Assembly (NCBI RefSeq): GCF_036967215.1
Contig: NZ_CP146016.1
Location: forward strand, 2,109,337-2,173,336
Length of the DNA: 64,000 nucleotides
DNA from: Sulfolobus tengchongensis
GTDB lineage: Archaea; Thermoproteota; Thermoprotei_A; Sulfolobales; Sulfolobaceae
Reading direction: 5' to 3'
Shown here: piece by piece, positions 30,652 through 41,045 of the stretch
Position numbering within the stretch: the stretch's first letter is position 1
Layout of the letters: the number at the start of each line of letters is the position of its first letter
The notes under the pieces: model-generated
The model's input: the letters and a program-made list of their open reading frames with translations, nothing else
The model's database searches: none
Told to the model about the DNA's origin: nothing
Translations under genes and position numbers: made by a program

Positions 30652-32110
30652 CCTTGCTGCTTATCATGGGGAAAGGTATAACTTCCTTAATACTGTAGTT
30701 ATTGGTTAGGAGCATAACTAGCCTATCTATACCAATACCTAATCCACCAGTTGGTGGCATACCATAACTTAAAGCTCTTACAAAATCCCTATCATATGGA
30801 TGGGCCTCCTCATCTCCCCTTCTAAACATCTCTTGTTCCTCTTTAAACAACTTATCTTGCAGTATTGGATCATTTAACTCCGTATAAGCATTAGCTAATT
30901 CCATGCCTGCTACAAACATCTCAAATCTTTCTACTAAACCTGGCTTGCTTCTATGAGGTTTACAAAGAGGTGTAGTTTCTATGGGATAATCTGTTATAAA
31001 TGTTGGATTTACAATGTTAGGTGTAACCAACTTATCGAATAGTTTCTCTATCATAAGACCTCTGACATATTGATTTCCTCTCGGTATAAGATTGTACTTC
31101 TTCATTAAGTCTTTGAGCTCATCGTCGCTCATGGTTTCAACGTTTTTACCTAAAGCTTCAGATAAGGCTTCACTCATACTAATTCTCTTGAAGGGAGACT
31201 CAAAATCTATTTCGTACTTTCCATAAACTATCTTAGTGTTACTAGTTACTTTTTTAACAACATGTTTAATTAACTCCTCAGTCAACTTCATGATATCATT
31301 ATAATCAGCATAGGCCCAATAGAGCTCTAAAAGCGTAAATTCTGGATTATGAGTAACATCGATATCCTCATTTCTGAAAACCTTGCCTATTTCGAATACC
31401 TTGTTAAATCCACCTATAATGTACCTCTTAAGATATAATTCTAGTGCAATCCTCAAATACCAATCTTCATTTAAATAATTGACATGGGTTTTGAACGGTT
31501 TTGCTAAAGCTCCACCATATACTGGCTGAACTATTGGTGTCTCAACTTCCATAAAACCTTTAGAATAAAGGAACTCCCTTATTTCCCTTATTATACTATA
31601 TCGTACTTCCATTGATTTCCTTGCATTATCATTATAAAGGAAATCCACATATCTATGTGCATATCTAAATTCTGGTGAAAGTTTAGTCCAATCTGGTGGT
31701 TCTAGAAGTGACTTTGAAAGCATAACGTAATCCTTTACTAATAAGCTCAATTCACCTTTCATCGTATAGAACAAATCTCCTTTTACACCTATAATATCTC
31801 CCCTACCAATATATTTGAAAAATTCCTCATATTTATTTTTCAATTCATCAACTCTTAAGTATAATTGTAACTTCTCGCCCTCATCAAATATATCGACAAA
31901 GGATGCTTTACCGTGTCTTCTTATATTAGCTATACGTCCTGCAGTGGAGACATTATACATAAACGGTTCATGAGACTTATTAGTTTGAGACAACGCTATT
32001 TGTCTAATTTCTTTAATTGTATGTGTAATCTCATATTTGTGAGGATAGGGCTCGATGCCATTCTTCCTTAATTCTTCAACGATTTTTAATCTCCTTTCGT
32101 CCCAGTGCAT
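30632..32110 (-). CDS. lysS: Lysyl-tRNA synthetase, class II
   Basis: A 492-residue class II synthetase. The N-terminal OB-fold anticodon domain (about 50-150) contains [19 protein letters not shown]. Motif 1 is [19 protein letters not shown], motif 2 is [27 protein letters not shown] and motif 3 is [20 protein letters not shown]. The substrate pocket sequence GGALAKPF and [14 protein letters not shown] are LysRS-specific. The start is the ATG at 32110 ([10 protein letters not shown]); a TTG two codons upstream is possible. Confidence 0.95.
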   Translation of the reverse strand: MHWDERRLKIVEELRKNGIEPYPHKYEITHTIKEIRQIALSQTNKSHEPFMYNVSTAGRIANIRRHGKASFVDIFDEGEKLQLYLRVDELKNKYEEFFKYIGRGDIIGVKGDLFYTMKGELSLLVKDYVMLSKSLLEPPDWTKLSPEFRYAHRYVDFLYNDNARKSMEVRYSIIREIREFLYSKGFMEVETPIVQPVYGGALAKPFKTHVNYLNEDWYLRIALELYLKRYIIGGFNKVFEIGKVFRNEDIDVTHNPEFTLLELYWAYADYNDIMKLTEELIKHVVKKVTSNTKIVYGKYEIDFESPFKRISMSEALSEALGKNVETMSDDELKDLMKKYNLIPRGNQYVRGLMIEKLFDKLVTPNIVNPTFITDYPIETTPLCKPHRSKPGLVERFEMFVAGMELANAYTELNDPILQDKLFKEEQEMFRRGDEEAHPYDRDFVRALSYGMPPTGGLGIGIDRLVMLLTNNYSIKEVIPFPMISSKVILEDD

Positions 32111-32180
32111 CAGCAATTAGATAATTTTGCAGAATTAAAATCTGTCTTCTTTCCTCACTTATATAACATTATAATATGTA

Positions 32181-32317
32181 TGGGCCCGGCGGGACTCGAA
32201 CCCGCGACCACTGGGTCTCTCCTCTCCAGATACACTTCATCCCCTAAAGGGTCTTAAGACCCAATGCCTAGCATAATATCTGGAGCCCAGCACTCTACCT
32301 GGCTAAGCTACGGGCCC
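32181..32317 (-). tRNA. tRNA-Trp (anticodon CCA) with 63-nt intron
   Basis: On the minus strand the acceptor GGGCCCG pairs with CGGGCCC, with discriminator A at 32181. The anticodon stem CTGGG pairs with CCCAG; the loop starts CTCCAG with anticodon CCA (32283-32281). The intron (32217-32279) follows position 37. Intron ends CAGATA and TATCTG pair to build the bulge-helix-bulge, and a perfect GGGTCTTAAGACCC hairpin sits within. The long intron in tRNA-Trp is a common archaeal trait; in euryarchaea it contains a box C/D guide, but I see no convincing C/D boxes here. Confidence 0.93.
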
Positions 32318-32381
32318 ATTCCTCAAATATAAGATAGAACCAAAAAGAAAATAAGTTTAGTGGTAAAAAAGAAGGTTGACT

Positions 32382-32765
32382 TTAACTTGAAGTTTTACCT
32401 TTAATTTCATTTACCCTCTTAATTATTTCATCAATTAGATCCTTGGCCTCACCAGGTTCTAGGATAGCTGCTGAAGCAGCAGCGACTTGTAGGCCGCATG
32501 CTTCGCCTAAAGCCTTTTTAGAAGAGACATATACATATGGTATTTTTTTCTCATCACATAAGAGCGGTAAATGAGCAACTATTTCCTCTGGCTGCACATC
32601 TTCTGCAATAACAACCAACTTTGCTTGTCCTCTTTCAACAGCTTTTGTGGTTTCGTTTGTTCCCTTCTTAATTTTACCAGTTTCTTTAGCCTTTCTTACT
32701 GCCTCTAATACCTTGTCTGCAAGATCTTGAGGTACTTCGAATTTAACGTAACTAGCTTTTGACAT
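32382..32765 (-). CDS. rpl7ae: Ribosomal protein L7Ae (K-turn binder, sRNP core)
   Basis: A 127-residue L7Ae from the ATG at 32765 ([12 protein letters not shown]); the frame is open three codons further. It binds K-turns in rRNA, in box C/D and H/ACA guide RNAs and in RNase P. Seen: [47 protein letters not shown] (the RNA-binding Asn-Glu core) and the variable loop [20 protein letters not shown]. It lies between gltX and tRNA-Trp on the same strand. Confidence 0.96.
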   Translation of the reverse strand: MSKASYVKFEVPQDLADKVLEAVRKAKETGKIKKGTNETTKAVERGQAKLVVIAEDVQPEEIVAHLPLLCDEKKIPYVYVSSKKALGEACGLQVAAASAAILEPGEAKDLIDEIIKRVNEIKGKTSS

Positions 32766-32827
32766 CGCGTTCATCCTCCTCTAGATTCGTCACGCAACTC
32801 TTTAAAAGTATTAGCAAAAAATAAAGT

Positions 32828-34564
32828 TTACTCGTGTGAGAAAACCACAGTTATTTTTTCACTCTCCTTCCTATCAACTCTAACGAAACCAAATCTTAGA
32901 AATTGTACAATCTCATCTACTGCTAGGTCTTTTACAGCTTTTTCTGCATATCCGGATATAGTTTTTATAGCGTCATTTTCGGCTTTTTCTACTGTTACTG
33001 AAACTTTTTCGTCAGACTTCACCCACTGAACTATCCTAGCGTTATATTTCTTAGCTTCCTCCAACGTTCTGCTCTTACAAAGTAACTTATGATTGCTCTT
33101 ATCAACTTCCGCATTGCATAATTCCATTAGCCTTATAATATTACTATCCTTAACGTCACTAGCTTCTACCAAAATTTTATCACCAGCATTTACTATAATT
33201 GTTCTATATAATTCGGACTTAGAAGGAATTAATGGTATCTTAGCGACTAACTGTTGAGGCATCCCATTTGCCATTTCAATTGTAAATTCCTCTACATCCT
33301 TTACAAACATAAGTCTCTTCGCTATAGGATCTAATTTTTTTCTATTAATTGCGGCAATATTTTCGAAACTTATCGTTGCATCAGTTACTTTTAAACCCAC
33401 ATCAATTATCACATCTTTAATAGTATCTGGTAAGATGCCTCTTCTTCTAAGTCCAGCTAGAGTTGGTAATCTAGGATCATCTCTGCTAGTACCTTTCTCT
33501 AACATTCCCTTTATTTTAGATTTACTCATCATAAAACCTTCTAATTTTAATCGTCCAAACTGAAGCACATCAGGGAACTCCCAACCCATATATTCGAAGA
33601 TATATTTTTGCTTTTCAGTATTTGCCATATGCTCTTTAGCTCTTAAAATGTGCGTAACACTAAATTCATGATCGTCAATAGCTGAAGCAAAATTATATGT
33701 AGGCCATACCCAATATTTGTCTCCTACTCTGGGATGGGGGTTCTTAGAGGTATTAATTATTCGTAGCATTACCCAATCTATTTGAGATGGGTCTGGATCT
33801 TCTAAACTAGTTTTCAACCTTACAACTGCTTCCCCTTCTCTATATCTTCCCTCTAACATTTTTTCAAAAAGAGATAGATTATCTTCACTCGAAGAGCTTC
33901 TATGTAAACATTCTGGTTCTTTAATTTTACCCCTACTGTCTCTAAACTTCTTAAAATCTTCATTGCTACACGTATCAACATAAGCATGTCCTTTTTCTAT
34001 TAGAGTCTTAGCGTATCTATAATAAATTTCTAGTCTATCTGAAGCATAAACTTCTTGACTCCATTTAATTCCCAACCACTTTAAGTCTTCTTTAATCCAT
34101 TCATACGCTTCAAGGATTGGTCTCTTGACTTTTGGATCAGTATCGTCAAATCTTAGAATAAATTTGCCATTATACATATTTGCATATTCATAAGACAGTA
34201 TTGCAGCCCTGGCATTACCTAAATGCAACGGACCATCTGGGTTAGGTGCAAATCTGGTTATTACTTGTCCTTTAACATTCTTAAGAGGAGGCAAAGTTTT
34301 TTTCTTCTCTTCAGATTTCTTTTCTTCTAATAATTCAGGGTATTTAGTTTCAATCTCCACTTTTTGTTGTTCTAACGTTAATGAGTTTACTTGATCTACA
34401 ATTTCTTTTACAATTTGTACAATTTCCTTCGCTTTAGATCTCAAGTCTGGTCTTTCAGCAATAATTTTACTTATAACGGGACCTACTTCAGCTTTACCGT
34501 TATGTTTTACAGCGTTCTGTAACGCATATTTGTATACAAGTTCTCGTAGACTATCAAATGACAT
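32828..34564 (-). CDS. gltX: Glutamyl-tRNA synthetase
   Basis: A 578-residue class I synthetase of the archaeal/eukaryotic GluRS type. A helical N-terminal region (1-90) precedes the catalytic core with [25 protein letters not shown] (HIGH-type, HLGN). [16 protein letters not shown] carries the KMSKS-type loop, and the C-terminal half is the beta-barrel anticodon domain. In archaea without a free GlnRS this enzyme also forms Glu-tRNA-Gln for the GatDE amidotransferase. Its start overlaps the HAD phosphatase gene by 11 nt. Confidence 0.95.
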   Translation of the reverse strand: MSFDSLRELVYKYALQNAVKHNGKAEVGPVISKIIAERPDLRSKAKEIVQIVKEIVDQVNSLTLEQQKVEIETKYPELLEEKKSEEKKKTLPPLKNVKGQVITRFAPNPDGPLHLGNARAAILSYEYANMYNGKFILRFDDTDPKVKRPILEAYEWIKEDLKWLGIKWSQEVYASDRLEIYYRYAKTLIEKGHAYVDTCSNEDFKKFRDSRGKIKEPECLHRSSSSEDNLSLFEKMLEGRYREGEAVVRLKTSLEDPDPSQIDWVMLRIINTSKNPHPRVGDKYWVWPTYNFASAIDDHEFSVTHILRAKEHMANTEKQKYIFEYMGWEFPDVLQFGRLKLEGFMMSKSKIKGMLEKGTSRDDPRLPTLAGLRRRGILPDTIKDVIIDVGLKVTDATISFENIAAINRKKLDPIAKRLMFVKDVEEFTIEMANGMPQQLVAKIPLIPSKSELYRTIIVNAGDKILVEASDVKDSNIIRLMELCNAEVDKSNHKLLCKSRTLEEAKKYNARIVQWVKSDEKVSVTVEKAENDAIKTISGYAEKAVKDLAVDEIVQFLRFGFVRVDRKESEKITVVFSHE

Positions 34565-35240
34565 TAAGTTCCCCTTTCAATAGTTTGTCCACGAATTCCC
34601 TTACACCCTTCCCACTTTTATTATTTGTCACATAATCTGCAATACTCTTTAGTTCTTCATCTGCATTTCCTACAGCCACTTTAAATCCAACTTGCTCAAA
34701 TAATTCAACATCAGTCGACGAATCTCCAATTCCAACAACTTCCTCCTTCATAAGACCTTGTAAATCTAATAACTTTCTCACCCCTATACCTTTACCTGCA
34801 GGATGATAGGCTAAATGAACAGCATACCCACTACTCTTGATATACAAATTCTTCTGCTTAGCCCATTCTAACATCTCATTATTCAAATTCGCTGGTACAA
34901 ATCCGAAATCACATTCTCTATATTCATTCTGCCACGTATCTCTTAATTTAAATAGAGATTTAAATTCGTTAATTAAATTTTTATCCATTTGTCTACATAC
35001 TCTGTATTTCTCTTTTCCAAAAAATACTATACAACCATTTTCTGCAACAAATCCACCATCTAAATGCAGGTAAGTATATAAACCCCTTAGTACTGGATAG
35101 GAGTTTCCACTAACAAGTCCTACTTTGATACTATTTTTCTGCAGAACCCTTATCGCATATAAAGCGTCTAAGTCTATCCTTGTAGTATCCCTATCCTCAG
35201 TTAAAGTTCCATCCAAATCCATTAAAACTAGCTTTATCAT
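34554..35240 (-). CDS. Phosphoglycolate phosphatase-type HAD hydrolase
   Basis: A 228-residue HAD enzyme of the archaeal SPP-like phosphoglycolate phosphatase group. Motif I is [14 protein letters not shown] (nucleophile Asp8, acid Asp10), motif II is [10 protein letters not shown], the type IIB cap follows, and motif IV is [30 protein letters not shown]. It removes phosphate from 2-phosphoglycolate or similar small phosphomonoesters. Chained by a 4-nt overlap to the HD gene before it and by 11 nt to gltX after it. Confidence 0.87.
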   Translation of the reverse strand: MIKLVLMDLDGTLTEDRDTTRIDLDALYAIRVLQKNSIKVGLVSGNSYPVLRGLYTYLHLDGGFVAENGCIVFFGKEKYRVCRQMDKNLINEFKSLFKLRDTWQNEYRECDFGFVPANLNNEMLEWAKQKNLYIKSSGYAVHLAYHPAGKGIGVRKLLDLQGLMKEEVVGIGDSSTDVELFEQVGFKVAVGNADEELKSIADYVTNNKSGKGVREFVDKLLKGELNVI

Positions 35241-36436
35241 GAGACAACCTCTCTAGCTTTCTTAGCATATTGGTAATCTACATAAATCCTTCTGATAGTT
35301 AAAGTCTCTGGTATGTGGTTTATTAAAGTTGCCTTATAGTTTCTCACGTCGACTTCCTTATTATTTGTGAGTATTTTTATTTTTTCTTTATTAAGTATTT
35401 TTATTTTTTCCTCAGTAGGATATATCGAACTAAGTGGAATTTGATTCTTATCTAAAAGATCTACTAATTCTCTGATTGTTCCGCTACCTTCTTTTACCTC
35501 CTTATCATAAGAAATCTCCTCATAAACTACTTTAGGCCCTCTTCTATCTAGAAAATTCCTAATTTTCTGCTTCAAGTACTCTGGGGAATTAGAAGAATGT
35601 AAATACGTATAAAGAACCATATAAACCCACTCATCGTCCCAATAAGATATTGATGAGTCATAAACTAAATTCTTTATATCATTGATATCTATGATTGAGG
35701 GATCGCAGCATTCAAAAATTAACTTGAAAATTTCTCTTAGCATTAATTCGTAGCCTATTATAGTTTTATGGTAATATACTGCCTGGTACATATGAAGCCT
35801 CGATATAAAGAAATTCTCTAAGCTGTATATACCTTTGTCTTGAATTATAATCTCATTGTTACTTCCATAGAAAATGGTGTCTAAAAGTCTATACAAGTCT
35901 ATATTACCTAACTGTACACCAGTATGACGAGAATCTCGCACTAAATAATCCATCCTATCAACATCTACATCACTATTAATAACTGATGAGACCATGGAAC
36001 TGCCATTCAAAATTTCTAGGATTTTATTATAATCAATAGATTCCTTATCAAAAAACTCCCTAAAATAAGGAGATCTAGAAATAATCAGAGCCCTTAGGTC
36101 TTTATTTGATAGTCCCTTCTCTAAATATAACGGCTCAAGGCTATGACTAAACGGAAATTGTCCTACATCATGGAGTAGAACAGAGAGCTTTAGGTAAGTT
36201 AACTCTTCATCAGTTATTATTCCAATTTGCCTAAACCTTTCTCCTAAAATTGTGGCAAGATAAAAAGAACCTAAAGAATGACTAAATCGACTGTGAGTAG
36301 CTCCAGGATATACTAAATACGCTAGGCTAGTCTGCTTTATCCGCCTTAATCGTTGAAATTCAGGCATGCTAATTAATTCCGTCTCTCTATCATCAAGCTT
36401 TATATAACCATAGATTTCATCATAAACCTTCTTCAT
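35237..36436 (-). CDS. HD-domain phosphohydrolase (SAMHD1/dGTPase-like)
   Basis: A 399-residue HD-superfamily protein. Motifs: EFQRLRRIKQTSLAYLVYPGATHSRFSHSLGSFYLA (first His), SVLLHDVGQFPFSHSLEP (the HD pair, about 83-100), and INSDVDVDRMDYLVRDSRHTGVQLG (final Asp). This arrangement is that of SAMHD1-like and bacterial dGTPase-like enzymes, which hydrolyse dNTPs or other phosphates. A dNTP substrate is likely but not proven by the sequence. It is followed by the HAD phosphatase with a 4-nt overlap and lies downstream of the 5S rRNA gene. Confidence 0.88.
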   Translation of the reverse strand: MKKVYDEIYGYIKLDDRETELISMPEFQRLRRIKQTSLAYLVYPGATHSRFSHSLGSFYLATILGERFRQIGIITDEELTYLKLSVLLHDVGQFPFSHSLEPLYLEKGLSNKDLRALIISRSPYFREFFDKESIDYNKILEILNGSSMVSSVINSDVDVDRMDYLVRDSRHTGVQLGNIDLYRLLDTIFYGSNNEIIIQDKGIYSLENFFISRLHMYQAVYYHKTIIGYELMLREIFKLIFECCDPSIIDINDIKNLVYDSSISYWDDEWVYMVLYTYLHSSNSPEYLKQKIRNFLDRRGPKVVYEEISYDKEVKEGSGTIRELVDLLDKNQIPLSSIYPTEEKIKILNKEKIKILTNNKEVDVRNYKATLINHIPETLTIRRIYVDYQYAKKAREVVS

Positions 36437-36472
36437 TTATACCAGATTTGTTTATAATAACAAGAATATAAA

Positions 36473-36595
36473 ACCCATCCCGGCTTGACAGGGCTGCGGA
36501 TCCTCACGGTATCCACGGCCCTGCCAACGTGAGCGGCTTAACTTCCGGGTTCGAAACGAGTCCGGGTGTTGCCCGCTCACTATGGCCGGGTGGGC
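36473..36595 (-). rRNA. rrf: 5S ribosomal RNA
   Basis: On the minus strand the RNA starts GCCCACCCGGCC and its 3' end GGCCGGGATGGG closes helix I. The interior matches Sulfolobus 5S rRNA closely as I remember it, including the GCGGGCAACACCCGGACTC stretch, TTTCGAACCCGG and CCGTGGATACCGTGAGGATC. Total is about 122 nt. As is usual in Sulfolobales it is not linked to 16S/23S. The exact ends are estimates from helix I. Confidence 0.95.
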
Positions 36596-36615
36596 AAAAA
36601 TAACTACTCATAGCC

Positions 36616-36626
36616 ACTATAAAAAA
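36616..36626 (-). promoter_or_regulatory. TATA box of the 5S rRNA gene
   Basis: On the minus strand TTTTTTATAGT lies 21-31 nt before the 5S 5' end, inside the 3' flank of the preceding small gene. Confidence 0.55.
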
Positions 36627-36824
36627 TTAACTACTCTCCTTTTCTCCTGGTACTACAGCATAAATACCCGAGATATATAAGTTACCTCCATCCTTAGGAC
36701 AAGTTCCTACTATTTTAAGTACAAAATCACCATCTTGAAATGGTCTCTCAGTCTCGTAATCTCCGTTCACACATTTAATTACCGTGTAAACGGTTACAGT
36801 TTGTTGTTGTTGGTTAGAAGACAT
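36627..36824 (-). CDS. Small conserved protein of unknown function
   Basis: A 65-residue protein with a Gln-rich start (SSNQQQQTVTVYTVIKC) and a beta-rich body, GDYETERPFQDGDFVLKIVGTCPKDGGNLYISGIYAVVPGE. Two cysteines, KC and TCP, are present, which is too few for a zinc site in a monomer. It directly abuts the DUF1512 gene (stop and start adjacent), so the two are co-transcribed. I do not recognise a family. Confidence 0.7.
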   Translation of the reverse strand: MSSNQQQQTVTVYTVIKCVNGDYETERPFQDGDFVLKIVGTCPKDGGNLYISGIYAVVPGEKESS

Positions 36825-37955
36825 TTATTGTGCCACCCCTACAGTATTTCCAACACCTACAACTACTACAACATCTCCTGCTTTGGTTCTTTCTAGAATT
36901 ATTTTCTTGACTAATTCCAATGCCTTTGAAGCAGCTTGATAGATTTCTTTTCTCATTTCCGTAATTGCTTCTTCCATACTCATCTTTACGATCACTGCAT
37001 CTATGGGTATATTATATTTCACTGCAACTCTCTCTATACTGATCTTTTCCGGACCCGGATCACCCATTGCGACACCAGTACCTTCAGCTATAGATCCCGT
37101 TTTTTCTCCTTCTAACTTTAGCGCAGCGTCCACGGTAATTATTCTCGAGACTTTTCCTCTATATTCTTCTATAACATTAGCCACAGCTTCACCTGGCCTT
37201 CCTACAGTAGCCATGGGTCCCTCGGCTTTTACTACAATTAACTTTCTGCCTTCAAACTCCAGTTCACCAGCAACAGTGTCTCTACTAGGGCTCCATTTCT
37301 TATCAGCTTTCATGAATAGATAAGCAGCAACTAAGGGACCTAAAGAATCGCCAACCGGTATTCCTCTTATAAAAGTGTTCATGGCCTTAGAATATGCTTC
37401 AGACATTTTAACTAGTTGAGGAACTACAAACTGTAATTGATAAAGGAGGACAACGCTATTTAATTTTTTAGCTAAAATTAAATAATGCCTTATCACTTTG
37501 TATATTAGATTTAATGAATTTACCACCTCTGCGGACACTTCCAATTTGCTTCTATTTACAGAGTCAATATTTGGGACCATAAGAGTTATTAAATCTCTTA
37601 TTTTATCTTCTCCACTTCTAATTAACAAGCGCATTCTGCTTATTATATCAGTAGGCTCTACGCTAACGGGATCTATTATAAACATCTCAGAGATCCTTTC
37701 AATAAAAGGCTTAGGATCTTGAACACCTCTTTCTTTAAGTAATTGCTCCATCTTGCCTTTAGACTCGTTCAAATATTTTTCGATCATACTTAACTGGGAT
37801 TCAATGCCTCTAGCTAACATGGACACAGTTAGCCTTGTATTAACACCTGGCAAATATAGTAGAAATAGTAAGACAAAGAATAATACATAAGTTAGGATAT
37901 AGTATAATGAATTAGCTTGGTTTAGAGATGTTTGAGCTAAAGCAATTAAACTCAT
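36825..37955 (-). CDS. DUF1512 membrane-anchored protein
   Basis: A 376-residue protein that I take as an archaeal DUF1512 member. One N-terminal transmembrane helix (about 16-36, [20 protein letters not shown]) is followed by a long helical section with [33 protein letters not shown] and a globular C-terminal half. The latter contains [22 protein letters not shown] and [33 protein letters not shown], and ends [14 protein letters not shown]. The glycine-rich ends suggest a nucleotide- or sugar-binding fold, but no known catalytic motif is present. Next upstream is methionine aminopeptidase. Confidence 0.75.
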   Translation of the reverse strand: MSLIALAQTSLNQANSLYYILTYVLFFVLLFLLYLPGVNTRLTVSMLARGIESQLSMIEKYLNESKGKMEQLLKERGVQDPKPFIERISEMFIIDPVSVEPTDIISRMRLLIRSGEDKIRDLITLMVPNIDSVNRSKLEVSAEVVNSLNLIYKVIRHYLILAKKLNSVVLLYQLQFVVPQLVKMSEAYSKAMNTFIRGIPVGDSLGPLVAAYLFMKADKKWSPSRDTVAGELEFEGRKLIVVKAEGPMATVGRPGEAVANVIEEYRGKVSRIITVDAALKLEGEKTGSIAEGTGVAMGDPGPEKISIERVAVKYNIPIDAVIVKMSMEEAITEMRKEIYQAASKALELVKKIILERTKAGDVVVVVGVGNTVGVAQ

Positions 37956-37998
37956 TTTTACCGTTAACCTTTACTCATTCTAATTAATTAAACTTTTT

Positions 37999-38904
37999 TC
38001 AAAGAGATCTTGTAGATACGATAACTGATTTTTCTGTAACTACAACCGTGTGCTCGAACTGAGAAACAACGCCTTTTCTAACCTCTATTAGTATAGGATA
38101 ACTTCTTAAAGCGCCTTTTTTTGTTAAGTTCCTTATATTATTTCTTAATTCATCTATATTCGTAGAAAAATCCTTTAGCCACCTCTCTGAAAATGGTAAA
38201 TAATTAAAGCGAGATTGAATATAATCCAAAAGTTCTTTCTCCTTCACAGAAAGGCCTCTCACATTAGGATTCTTCAAGGAATATATGGTTACATCCTTAC
38301 CTTCTATTACTTCTCCACCACCATCAGTTGCAAATGGCTCAATTGCGTAGACTGAATTAGACTGTATCACACCAGCTCCTCTTTCATAAACGTTAGGGAT
38401 GAAAACACCAGCATGTAGTTCATAACGCCTTATAAGATGACCTCCTAGATTTCGTATCGGCTTATATCCCTGCGCTCTTATCGCTTTTTCGATGACTTTA
38501 CCTATTTCACCTATGCTTAAACCGACTCTAAAGTTTGCAATCGCAGCATCTAGCGCCGTCCTAGAAGCGTCTAATAGTCTTTGATACCTAGAGTCTAAAC
38601 TTATAGTTACAGCGGTATCACTTATGAACCCATCGATTTGTGCACCTAAATCTAATTTGACTACTGCACCTTCTGGTATGGTCTTCTCATCATTTATAAC
38701 TGGACTATAATGGGCAGCTTCATAATTTATAGAAAGATTACAAGGAAATGCAGGAAAAGCCTTATTTTCAATTATTATACTTTCTACCTCTTCACAAATA
38801 TCTAAAACTTTTGCATTAGCTTTTATATGTGGAGCAACCTCATCTCTGGCCTTGGCGGCAATTTTCCCTGCCATTAATAACTTATTAAGCTCGTCTTCGG
38901 TCAT
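37999..38904 (-). CDS. map: Methionine aminopeptidase, type 2
   Basis: A 301-residue pita-bread metalloprotease that removes N-terminal Met. Metal ligands appear in order: [20 protein letters not shown] (two Asp), [18 protein letters not shown] (His), [10 protein letters not shown] (Glu) and QFEHTVVV (Glu). The type 2 insertion is the segment between the His and the second Glu (about 205-265). The start ATG lies 2 nt from the edge of the divergent beta-lactamase-like reading frame. Confidence 0.94.
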   Translation of the reverse strand: MTEDELNKLLMAGKIAAKARDEVAPHIKANAKVLDICEEVESIIIENKAFPAFPCNLSINYEAAHYSPVINDEKTIPEGAVVKLDLGAQIDGFISDTAVTISLDSRYQRLLDASRTALDAAIANFRVGLSIGEIGKVIEKAIRAQGYKPIRNLGGHLIRRYELHAGVFIPNVYERGAGVIQSNSVYAIEPFATDGGGEVIEGKDVTIYSLKNPNVRGLSVKEKELLDYIQSRFNYLPFSERWLKDFSTNIDELRNNIRNLTKKGALRSYPILIEVRKGVVSQFEHTVVVTEKSVIVSTRSL

Positions 38905-38957
38905 GAATGAAATTTATGGTGTATAAGCTTTATTTTTTTCTCACGAAAATCTTTTGT

Positions 38958-39641
38958 ATGGCACAGTTAAGATGGTTAGGCCACGCGGCTACTCTAATAA
39001 CATTTGGAAATAAGAATGTAATAATAGACCCCATGATAAAAGATAATCCATTAAGCCCAGTAAAACTAGATTTCTTTAGGAATAATCTTGACATAATAAT
39101 CGTGACTCACGATCATTATGACCATTTAGGCGATACTATAGATCTACTAAAAATGAATCCTAAGGCAAAACTTTTTGCAACTTATGATCTAGAAGCGTAT
39201 TTAGCTGAGACCTATAAATTACCATGGGAAAATATTATACCAGCGAATGTAGGCGGATTTGTTGAAGTAGACGGAATAAAATTAGCTTTAACTAAGGCGG
39301 TACACTCGAGTACACACAGCGATCCCACTGGCGCAATAGTATCTTCAGAAGGAGTTACAATATACCACGCTGGAGATACTGGATTATTTGAAGATATGAA
39401 AATAATAGGAGAGGTTTTCAAACCAGATTACGCGTTATTACCTATCGGTGGAAGATTTACTATGGATCCGTATCAAGCTTCCATTGCAGTGGATTATATA
39501 AAACCAAGAAAGGGAGTAATACCAATTCATTATAATACTTGGGACTTAATAAAAGTCAATGTAAATGATTTCGTAACATTAGTCAAAAATAAGGGATACA
39601 ATCCAATAGTATTACAAGCCGGTCAAACTATTACGTTGTGA
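38958..39641 (+). CDS. UPF0173 metallo-beta-lactamase-fold hydrolase
   Basis: A 227-residue MBL-fold protein. Motifs: [31 protein letters not shown] (HxHxDH), [21 protein letters not shown] (Asp ligand) and PLG-like [13 protein letters not shown], ending in [13 protein letters not shown] (last His). This is the UPF0173 group of metal-dependent hydrolases of unknown substrate. The ATG at 38958 gives [11 protein letters not shown], the usual family N-terminus. The frame is open to 38907, but that extension would run into the map promoter and is rejected. Confidence 0.88.
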   Translation: MAQLRWLGHAATLITFGNKNVIIDPMIKDNPLSPVKLDFFRNNLDIIIVTHDHYDHLGDTIDLLKMNPKAKLFATYDLEAYLAETYKLPWENIIPANVGGFVEVDGIKLALTKAVHSSTHSDPTGAIVSSEGVTIYHAGDTGLFEDMKIIGEVFKPDYALLPIGGRFTMDPYQASIAVDYIKPRKGVIPIHYNTWDLIKVNVNDFVTLVKNKGYNPIVLQAGQTITL

Positions 39642-39647
39642 TTCAAA

Positions 39648-41045
39648 ATGTTGAGTGAAAACGAATTAAAGATATTATTTTTTTTGAAAAACGTAAAAAA
39701 GGCTAATTCGGTAGAGATTGCAAAAAATACTGGTCTTTCTGAAAGTTCTGTCCTAAGTCTAATTGAATTACTAAAGGAAAAGGGTTTAGTAAAAACAGAA
39801 GTGATCTACCAGAAATATTATGCGTTAACCGAAGAAGGAAGTAGAAGGAAGGAGAAAGGATTACCAGAGGACATTTTAATAAGTATATTAAACGGTAAAG
39901 AAAAAGAATTGAACGAAATAAAAAACCTAATGGGAAATGATTTTAATATCGCAATAAGCTGGGCTAAGAAAAAAGGTCTGATAGAAATAGAAGGAGGTAA
40001 AATAATACCTAAAGTAAAGACATATACGTCTAGTGAATATTACGCCCTTAATAATATAGATCAAGCTGATAAGAATACGATACAATTACTTCAAAGAAGA
40101 GGTCTTATCGAAGAAAAAGAAAGGAAAATAGTTATCGTAGAATTGATAAGAGAACCTGCAGAAAATGAAATAGGAATTTCTAATCTCAGCCGAGATCTAA
40201 TAGTGAGTGGAGCATGGGAAAAGTTCAAGTTTAGAAAATATAACGTCGAAGCTTTTCCTCCATACTATACTATAAGTAAGAAACATTATTTCAAAGAATT
40301 CTTAGAAAAAGTAAAGGATATAATGATAAATTTGGGATTTAAGGAAATAAATACAGGATATATAGAAATGGAATTTTATAATTTCGATCTTCTATTCCAA
40401 CCTCAAGACCATCCTGCGAGGGAAATTCATGACAGTTTTTCAGTAGAGGGATCAGGGAAAATAGAGGATAAGGAATTACTAAACAACGTAAAACAAATAC
40501 ATGAGAAATTCTGGAAGTACAAATGGAGGCAAGATATTACACTCAGGTTAATGTTAAGAAGCCAGACAACTGCTACTACTGCCAGAGTTTTGGCATCAAA
40601 GCCCAAAATACCTATAAAAACGTTTACATTAGGTAAAGTTTTTAGACCAGATGCAATAGATGCAACTCATTTAATAGAATTCCACCAGTTAGACGGTTTA
40701 ATCATAGATAATAATTTCACATTTAGAGATCTACTAGGAGTTTTAAAGGAAATATTTTACCGCCTAGGAATTAAGGAGATTAAATTCAAGCCTGCTTACT
40801 TTCCATTTACTGAGCCTAGCGTTGAAGTCTATGGATACTTAGAGAAGCTGGGCTGGGTGGAAATGTGTGGGGCAGGGCTTTTAAGACCTGAGATCATGAG
40901 CGCAGTTGGCATAGATAGTGTCGCAGGAGCATGGGGAATGGGAATTGAAAGATTAGCAATGAGCTTTCTTAATATTAATGATATAAGACTACTTTACTCA
41001 ACCAATATTGATTACATAAGGAATGTTAAGATACGGATAGAGTGA
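39648..41045 (+). CDS. pheS: Phenylalanyl-tRNA synthetase alpha subunit
   Basis: A 465-residue catalytic subunit of the alpha2beta2 PheRS. The first 160 residues form winged-helix repeats typical of archaeal PheS (NELKILFFLKNVKKANSVEIAKNTGLSESSV...). The class II core has DLLFQPQDHPAREIHDSF, LRSQTTATTARVLAS (motif 2 region), FTLGKVFRPDAIDATHLIEFHQLDG, KPAYFPFTEPSVEV and GWVEMCGAGLLRPE with AWGMGIERLAM (motif 3). It is linked to pheT by a 4-nt overlap. Confidence 0.95.
   Translation: MLSENELKILFFLKNVKKANSVEIAKNTGLSESSVLSLIELLKEKGLVKTEVIYQKYYALTEEGSRRKEKGLPEDILISILNGKEKELNEIKNLMGNDFNIAISWAKKKGLIEIEGGKIIPKVKTYTSSEYYALNNIDQADKNTIQLLQRRGLIEEKERKIVIVELIREPAENEIGISNLSRDLIVSGAWEKFKFRKYNVEAFPPYYTISKKHYFKEFLEKVKDIMINLGFKEINTGYIEMEFYNFDLLFQPQDHPAREIHDSFSVEGSGKIEDKELLNNVKQIHEKFWKYKWRQDITLRLMLRSQTTATTARVLASKPKIPIKTFTLGKVFRPDAIDATHLIEFHQLDGLIIDNNFTFRDLLGVLKEIFYRLGIKEIKFKPAYFPFTEPSVEVYGYLEKLGWVEMCGAGLLRPEIMSAVGIDSVAGAWGMGIERLAMSFLNINDIRLLYSTNIDYIRNVKIRIE

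Noticed and set aside
32217-32279. Box C/D guide within the tRNA-Trp intron
   Set aside because: No RTGATGA/CTGA pair at workable spacing could be found on the transcript strand.
38907-38957. N-terminal extension of the UPF0173 gene
   Set aside because: It would start within 3 nt of the divergent map start and adds residues not found in the family. The ATG at 38958 gives the standard N-terminus.
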